The notes beneath the pieces were generated by a model. That model made no database searches. It had not been told where the DNA came from and saw only the letters and a list, made by a program, of their open reading frames with translations. A DNA stretch of 9,228 bases. Origin: an uncultured Clostridia bacterium. Lineage in GTDB: Bacteria > Bacillota_A > Clostridia > Christensenellales > CAG-138. Of this stretch, positions 6,369 to 9,228 are shown one piece after another. Each line of letters starts with the position of its first letter. Positions within the stretch are counted from its first letter, which is position 1. The DNA lies in NCBI GenBank assembly GCA_937877295.1, contig CALFIV010000384.1, forward strand, positions 1 to 9,228, in the 5' to 3' direction. Made by a program: the position numbers and the translations under genes.

Positions 6369-7292
6369 ATGGAAATGCGGGCAATCTATGCGGAATGCCT
6401 TTCAAAGCTGATGGAAGCCGACAGGCATGTGGTCCTGCTTGACGCAGACCTCGCAAAGGCAAGCGGCACGCTCGGCCTGCGGGCACGCTTTCCGGAACAG
6501 ATCTTCGACTGCGGCGTAGCGGAAAGCAACATGGCGTCGATCGCCGCGGGTCTCTCCTCCTACGGATTCAAACCGTGGATCGAGAGCTTTACACCCTTTG
6601 CCTCACGCCGCATCTGCGATCAAATTGCAATCTCGATCGCATATGCCAAGCAAAATGTCAAGATCGTCGGCACAGATCCGGGCATCTCGGCAGAGCTGAA
6701 CGGCGGGACGCATATGAGCATGGAGGACGTCGGCGTTCTGCGCTCAATCCCCGGCATGGTCATCTTTGATCCGGTCGACGGCGTTCAGCTTCGCGCCGCG
6801 ATGCCGGTGCTCAATGCGTATCAAGGTGTGGTATACATCCGCCTGTTCCGCAAAGCGTTGCCGGACGTATTCCCCGAAGGTTATACCTTCAATCTGTTTC
6901 AAGCGGACAAGCTGCGCGACGGCAAGGACCTTTCGATCTTTGTATCCGGCATGCTGACGCGCGACGTGCTTGACGCGGCGGCAGCGCTGGACGCGGAGGG
7001 AATCTCGTGCGAGGTCATCAACGTCCACACCATCAAGCCGATCGACCGTGAGAGCGTGATCGCATCCGCACGCAAAACAGGCGCGGTGCTGACCGTAGAG
7101 AATCACAATGTCATCGGCGGGCTGCACTCTGCAGTGCTCGAAGCGCTCGCAACCGAAAAGATCCCGGCCTGCGCCGTGGGTGTGCAGGATCGTTTCGGCG
7201 AAGTCGGCAAGCTTCCGTATCTCCGGGAGGCCATGGGTCTGACCGTCGAGAACATCGTCGCGACGGCGAAGAAGGCAGTCAGCCTGAAGTAA
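6369..7292 (+). CDS. Transketolase, C-terminal (pyrimidine-binding) subunit
   Basis: The 307 residues contain the transketolase Pyr domain followed by the C-terminal domain. Key elements are Arg4 in 'MEMRAIYAEC' (family 'TRxAYGE'), 'VVLLDADLAKASGT', the catalytic Glu52 in 'CGVAESNMASIAAGL' that activates ThDP, 'FTPFASRRICDQI', 'VGTDPGISAELNGGTHMSMED', 'VYIRLFRK' and, in the last domain, 'TVENHNVIGGLHSAV'. Ordinary transketolases read THAGI or THDSI at the TDPGI position; the His binds substrate phosphate. Here it is Asp (residue 103), while the second His (115) and the Arg of 'RLFRK' (161) are kept. The start ATG has GAGGAGG 8 bases upstream, inside the end of the N-subunit gene, so the two subunits are co-translated. 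The altered anion site suggests a non-standard donor such as a sulfosugar; this is inference. Confidence 0.9.
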   Translation: MEMRAIYAECLSKLMEADRHVVLLDADLAKASGTLGLRARFPEQIFDCGVAESNMASIAAGLSSYGFKPWIESFTPFASRRICDQIAISIAYAKQNVKIVGTDPGISAELNGGTHMSMEDVGVLRSIPGMVIFDPVDGVQLRAAMPVLNAYQGVVYIRLFRKALPDVFPEGYTFNLFQADKLRDGKDLSIFVSGMLTRDVLDAAAALDAEGISCEVINVHTIKPIDRESVIASARKTGAVLTVENHNVIGGLHSAVLEALATEKIPACAVGVQDRFGEVGKLPYLREAMGLTVENIVATAKKAVSLK

Positions 7293-7302
7293 TTCAAACA
7301 TT

Positions 7303-7339
7303 ACAGATCCCGCCCCCTCAGCGGGCGGGATCGTTCTGT
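7303..7339 (+). promoter_or_regulatory. Intra-operon GC-rich stem-loop between transketolase and RpiB-like genes
   Basis: A perfect 10-bp stem (GATCCCGCCC, 7306-7315, with GGGCGGGATC, 7323-7332) encloses a 7-base loop. The following bases (GTTCTGTC) have no T-run, so this is a poor rho-independent terminator. It could be a partial terminator or attenuator, or an RNA-processing or stability hairpin that sets different levels for the genes on either side. Confidence 0.6.
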
Positions 7340-7365
7340 CATGAAAGGTAAAGGAGAGAGAATCA

Positions 7366-7842
7366 ATGAAAATTGCAATTGGAAGCGATAAATCCGGATT
7401 TGTGGCAAAGGAAGCAATCAAGGCCTATCTCACCGAAGCCGGCGTCGAGTTCGACGATCTCGGCACCACCGATCTCGAACAGGTTCATCCCTACTATCAG
7501 GTCGCGAGCGAGGTTGCTCCGCTGGTACAGAACGGCACCTACGACAAGGCCGTCCTCATCTGCGGCACCGGCGCCGGGATGTCCGTGGTTGCGAACAAGT
7601 ACAAAGGTGTTTATGCCGTTGCCTGCGAGGGCGTCTATTCTGCGAAAATGTCCCGGGCTATCAACAACGCCAACATCCTTTGCATGGGCGGCTGGATCGT
7701 CGGACCGGAGATGGCCGTCGAGATGGTCAAGACCTTCCTCGCAACCGACTGGTGCCAGGATCTGGAAGACTGGCGCGCAGTGAATATGCATAAGTTCGCA
7801 GCCAAGGTGGACGAGATCGAGGCGAACATCTATGGCGCATGA
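7366..7842 (+). CDS. RpiB/LacAB-family sugar isomerase, divergent
   Basis: The 158 residues have the RpiB fold signature: 'MKIAIGSDKSGF', 'VEFDDLGT', 'AVLICGTGAGMSVVANKYKGVYA', 'YSAKMSRAINNANILCMG' and 'VGPEMAVEMVKTFL'. RpiB and LacAB enzymes interconvert phosphorylated aldoses and ketoses. The catalytic Cys66 and Thr68 of CGTGxGMS are present. Departures are Lys9 where the family has His (SDHAG), Glu88 where it has His (LCHD), and a C-terminus lacking the usual Arg-rich phosphate-binding end (here 'DWRAVNMHKFAAKVDEI'). These are substrate-anion positions, so a substrate other than ribose-5-P or galactose-6-P is likely. In the sulfo-TK route an RpiB-type enzyme isomerises 4-deoxy-4-sulfoerythrose to the ketose needed for the second transketolase cleavage, which fits this position. 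GGAG lies 9 bases before the ATG. The downstream dehydrogenase gene overlaps it by 11 bases. Confidence 0.87.
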   Translation: MKIAIGSDKSGFVAKEAIKAYLTEAGVEFDDLGTTDLEQVHPYYQVASEVAPLVQNGTYDKAVLICGTGAGMSVVANKYKGVYAVACEGVYSAKMSRAINNANILCMGGWIVGPEMAVEMVKTFLATDWCQDLEDWRAVNMHKFAAKVDEIEANIYGA

Positions 7843-8205
7843 GTTTGTTTATTCCCAGCCGGTCAAGATTTATTTCGGCGAGGGAAAGTTTCAGCAGCTC
7901 GGCGAAATCCTGGGTGAGCTCGGCCTGCAGCGCTGTGTGATCGCCTGCGGAAAGCACTTTGCCCCGACGGCGAAGGAGATGCAGGAGAAGGACAGCCGCA
8001 TCGTCGCGGTGTTTGGCGGCGTAGAGCAGAACCCGCAGCTCTCGGGCGTCGTCGAGACCACGCGCCTGGCCAGGGAGACGAAAGCGGATGCCGTGATCGG
8101 CATCGGCGGCGGCAGCGCGATCGACACGGCGAAATTCGCCGCGGCCATCGCCCTCGGTGACGGAGAAGCCCTTGAGTATTACCACGGGGAAAAGCCCTTC
8201 CTCCA
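7832..8205 (+). CDS. Iron-containing alcohol dehydrogenase, N-terminal fragment
   Basis: About 120 residues match the N-terminal NAD(P)-binding domain of group III (Fe-dependent) alcohol dehydrogenases: 'PVKIYFGEGKFQQLGEIL', 'CVIACGKHF', 'FGGVEQNPQLSGV', and the nucleotide-binding 'ADAVIGIGGGSAIDTAKFAAA'. The family normally has about 380-400 residues and a C-terminal helical half carrying the Asp/His metal ligands; that half is missing because the sequence breaks near 8170-8205. The frame stays open beyond this to 8710, but those residues are antisense to a thioesterase and a hydratase gene. The ATG at 7832 overlaps the RpiB-like gene by 11 bases, indicating one operon. In the sulfo-TK route an enzyme of this family could reduce sulfoacetaldehyde to isethionate with NADH. 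The truncated sequence does not show the substrate. Confidence 0.85.
8170..8205. other. Chimeric junction between the ADH locus and an unrelated operon
   Basis: Upstream of here the + strand reads as an alcohol dehydrogenase ('GGGSAIDTAK' to about 'YYHGEKPF'). Downstream the - strand reads as a thioesterase (M1 at 8347 to about 'GLFPVV' near 8180). Each gene loses the rest of its length at this point. Both protein readings remain plausible across roughly 8180-8200, which points to joining at a short shared stretch (around GGGGAAAAGCCC). Codon use also changes here. Confidence 0.75.
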
Positions 8206-8347
8206 CTATCACCGCCAGCAGACCGTGTACCTTGAAGAAGTTCCACAGAGCTGTCTCTGCGTACTGAAGGTAAACGGAGTTGTTGACGTGACCGAAGGAA
8301 TCAAGTTCATATCCTCTTACAGTCAGTCTGTACGAGCTTCTTCTCAT
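8180..8347 (-). CDS. Hotdog-fold acyl-CoA/ACP thioesterase, N-terminal fragment
   Basis: About 56 residues begin a 4-hydroxybenzoyl-CoA thioesterase-like hotdog protein: 'YRLTVRGYELDSFGHVNN' with the catalytic Asp and the GHxNN motif, then 'VYLQYAETALW' on the long helix. Full-length members have about 130-160 residues and hydrolyse acyl-CoA or acyl-ACP thioesters. The remainder is lost at the junction near 8170-8205. The ATG (8347-8345) overlaps the TGA of the upstream hydratase gene as ATGA, and GGAGG lies about 10 bases upstream, so the two genes are translationally coupled. Confidence 0.75.
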
Positions 8348-9063
8348 TTCTTTGAAGCCTCCGCCAGAGCTGCTTCAAATTTGCCCTTTGAGGGGTCTTC
8401 AGCTCCCTCTGAGGCAAGGTTTATAGTGTCTATGATAGCCCGTATCTGGGTGAGGGATTTGCCGCTGAGCAGCTCCTTCACGAAGGCTACGGTCTCATCG
8501 AATGAATTCTTATTTTCGCTGAGCTTTGTGACGAGACCCATCTCCAGGGCTTCCTTAGCGCCTATCATCTCGCCGCAGAGTATCATGCTGAGAGCCTTTT
8601 CCCTGCCCAGCAGTCTGTACAGGCGCTCCATACCGCCCATACCGGGAACAACGCCGTGCATTATCTCGGGAAGGCCGAGAAAAGCAGAGGGCGATGCTAT
8701 CCTGAACTGACAGCTCAGTGCTATTCCAAGCCCGCCGCCGAAGCAGCCGCCGTTGATGGCTGCCGCAGTTATCAGCGGGAGCTTCTCTATTGTGCGCAGA
8801 AGCTCTCTTGCGTTTTCAAGCTTTGCCGAAAGGTCGGCGCCGCCTGCCTCGCCGAAGAGCGATACGTCAGCGCCGTGGGAGAAATGTCTGCCCTTGCCTG
8901 TAATGATAAGAGTCCCCACCTGAGGATTTTCGTCCAGCCAGCCGAGGAGCTCCTTACGGTCTATGAATTCGGGCTCGGAGAGAAGATTCTTCGGGCCGTT
9001 GTCAATGGTAAGTACAGCAATATTATCCTCGGCATGAAGCTCAGATAAATTCGACTTTAACAT
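8344..9063 (-). CDS. Enoyl-CoA hydratase/isomerase (crotonase) family protein
   Basis: The 239 residues show the crotonase pattern. The first oxyanion-hole segment is 'KGRHFSHGADVSLF'; the second is 'AAINGGCFGGGLGIALSCQFRIAS'; then come 'FLGLPEIMHGVVPGMGG' with the Glu-containing active-site turn, and the hydrophobic 'LILCGEMIGA'-like trimer region (here SMILCGEMIGAKEALEMGLV). Crotonases act on acyl-CoA or acyl-carrier thioesters (hydration, isomerisation, decarboxylation). The exact reaction cannot be read from sequence, although coupling to a thioesterase suggests the end of an acyl-modifying route. Codons differ from the core of the window: Ile is often ATA (three in 'QIRAIIDTIN') and Arg often AGA or AGG. 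This supports a different source genome. GAGAGG lies 5 bases before the ATG, 9 bases after the preceding stop. Confidence 0.88.
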   Translation of the reverse strand: MLKSNLSELHAEDNIAVLTIDNGPKNLLSEPEFIDRKELLGWLDENPQVGTLIITGKGRHFSHGADVSLFGEAGGADLSAKLENARELLRTIEKLPLITAAAINGGCFGGGLGIALSCQFRIASPSAFLGLPEIMHGVVPGMGGMERLYRLLGREKALSMILCGEMIGAKEALEMGLVTKLSENKNSFDETVAFVKELLSGKSLTQIRAIIDTINLASEGAEDPSKGKFEAALAEASKK

Positions 9064-9072
9064 TCAGACCTC

Positions 9073-9228
9073 TCACTGATTGACGATGTCGTTGCCGTAC
9101 TGATAGATCTTGCAGAACATCTCTACAACGTCGCTCATAGTGTCCATGGGAGCCTTGAGCATATACTTGCCGATGCTCTGGAGCTTGATGTCCATGTCAT
9201 ACTTGTCAGCTGACAAGTATGACATGGA
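9073..9228 (-). CDS. Unidentified protein, C-terminal fragment
   Basis: A minus-strand frame open from the window edge ends at TGA 9075-9073. The trustworthy part (9073-9190) encodes roughly 'DIKLQSIGKYMLKAPMDTM' and 'SDVVEMFCKIYQYGNDIVNQ', a helical, mixed-charge C-terminus that I do not recognise. The outer 38 bases are a perfect palindrome, so the first dozen codons read from the edge are likely an artefact. The gene lies 9 bases upstream of the hydratase start and is probably in the same operon. Its identity might reveal the pathway of the hydratase and thioesterase. Confidence 0.5.
   Translation of the reverse strand, partial: SMSYLSADKYDMDIKLQSIGKYMLKAPMDTMSDVVEMFCKIYQYGNDIVNQ
9191..9228. 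repeat. 38-bp perfect terminal palindrome (fold-back end)
   Basis: Two 19-base arms, TCCATGTCATACTTGTCAG and its reverse complement, meet between 9209 and 9210 at AGCT without a spacer, and the repeat runs exactly to the last base. A perfect, spacer-free palindrome inside a coding frame at a contig end is typical of a fold-back (hairpin) amplification chimera where assembly stops. Confidence 0.9.

Noticed and set aside
7727..8179. Continuation of the thioesterase frame below 8180 on the - strand
   Set aside because: This part is antisense to the dehydrogenase and RpiB-like genes and no longer resembles a hotdog domain.
8206..8710. Continuation of the dehydrogenase frame to 8710 (292-residue product)
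   Set aside because: After about 8205 the residues are antisense to the thioesterase and hydratase genes, and the expected metal-binding half of the dehydrogenase is absent.
1..9228. CRISPR arrays, tRNA/rRNA genes, insertion sequences
   Set aside because: No regularly spaced repeats, cloverleaf or rRNA-like sequence, and no transposase motifs were seen on either strand. The only strong repeat is the terminal palindrome.

Overview
The window reads as an assembled contig from a Gram-positive, clostridia-like anaerobe, probably from a gut or rumen community. The grounds are strong GGAGG-type ribosome binding sites, split transketolase subunits, tightly packed operons and GC-rich codon choice (CGC/CGT for Arg, ATC for Ile). 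It is not one continuous genome segment. A protein-level break near 235-253 joins a LacI-type regulator to a glycosidase. A second break near 8170-8205 joins an alcohol dehydrogenase to a thioesterase in the opposite orientation. The last 38 bases (9191-9228) are a perfect palindrome that runs to the contig end. These marks suggest amplification or assembly chimerism, so the outer edges should not be taken as native neighbourhood.

The core (about 250-8200) looks like a sugar catabolic locus. On the + strand lies the C-terminal half of a GH31 glycosidase of the YihQ (sulfoquinovosidase) type, followed by a GPH-family sugar symporter and a strong hairpin terminator. On the - strand a three-gene operon runs from 5391 down to 2802: an L-fucose-isomerase-like protein, a nucleoside-phosphorylase-family protein and a GNAT acetyltransferase. 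Divergently from 5538 on the + strand lie the two halves of a split transketolase, a divergent RpiB-type isomerase and an iron-type alcohol dehydrogenase that overlaps it and is truncated.

The set fits the recently described sulfoglycolytic transketolase (sulfo-TK) route. In that route a sulfoquinovoside is hydrolysed and imported, sulfoquinovose is isomerised to sulfofructose, and transketolase with glyceraldehyde-3-P releases a four-carbon sulfosugar. That sugar is isomerised by an RpiB-like enzyme and cleaved again by transketolase, and the resulting sulfoacetaldehyde is reduced to isethionate. No sugar kinase, aldolase or transaldolase is present, which agrees with this route and argues against sulfo-EMP and sulfo-TAL. 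The assignment is inferred from family content and order. Several key residues differ from the textbook families (glycosidase DIGGF instead of DIGGY, transketolase phosphate-site His to Asp, RpiB His to Lys and Glu), so the true substrate could be a relative of sulfoquinovose or another modified sugar.

The two operons diverge from a 146-bp intergenic region. It carries two near-consensus sigma70 promoters back to back and an imperfect 22-bp palindrome spanning the inner ends of both -35 boxes, which suggests one regulator controls both arms. The right-hand end (about 8180-9228, - strand) holds pieces of an unrelated operon with different codon use (many ATA and AGA/AGG codons): an unidentified C-terminus, an enoyl-CoA hydratase-family protein and the start of a hotdog thioesterase.
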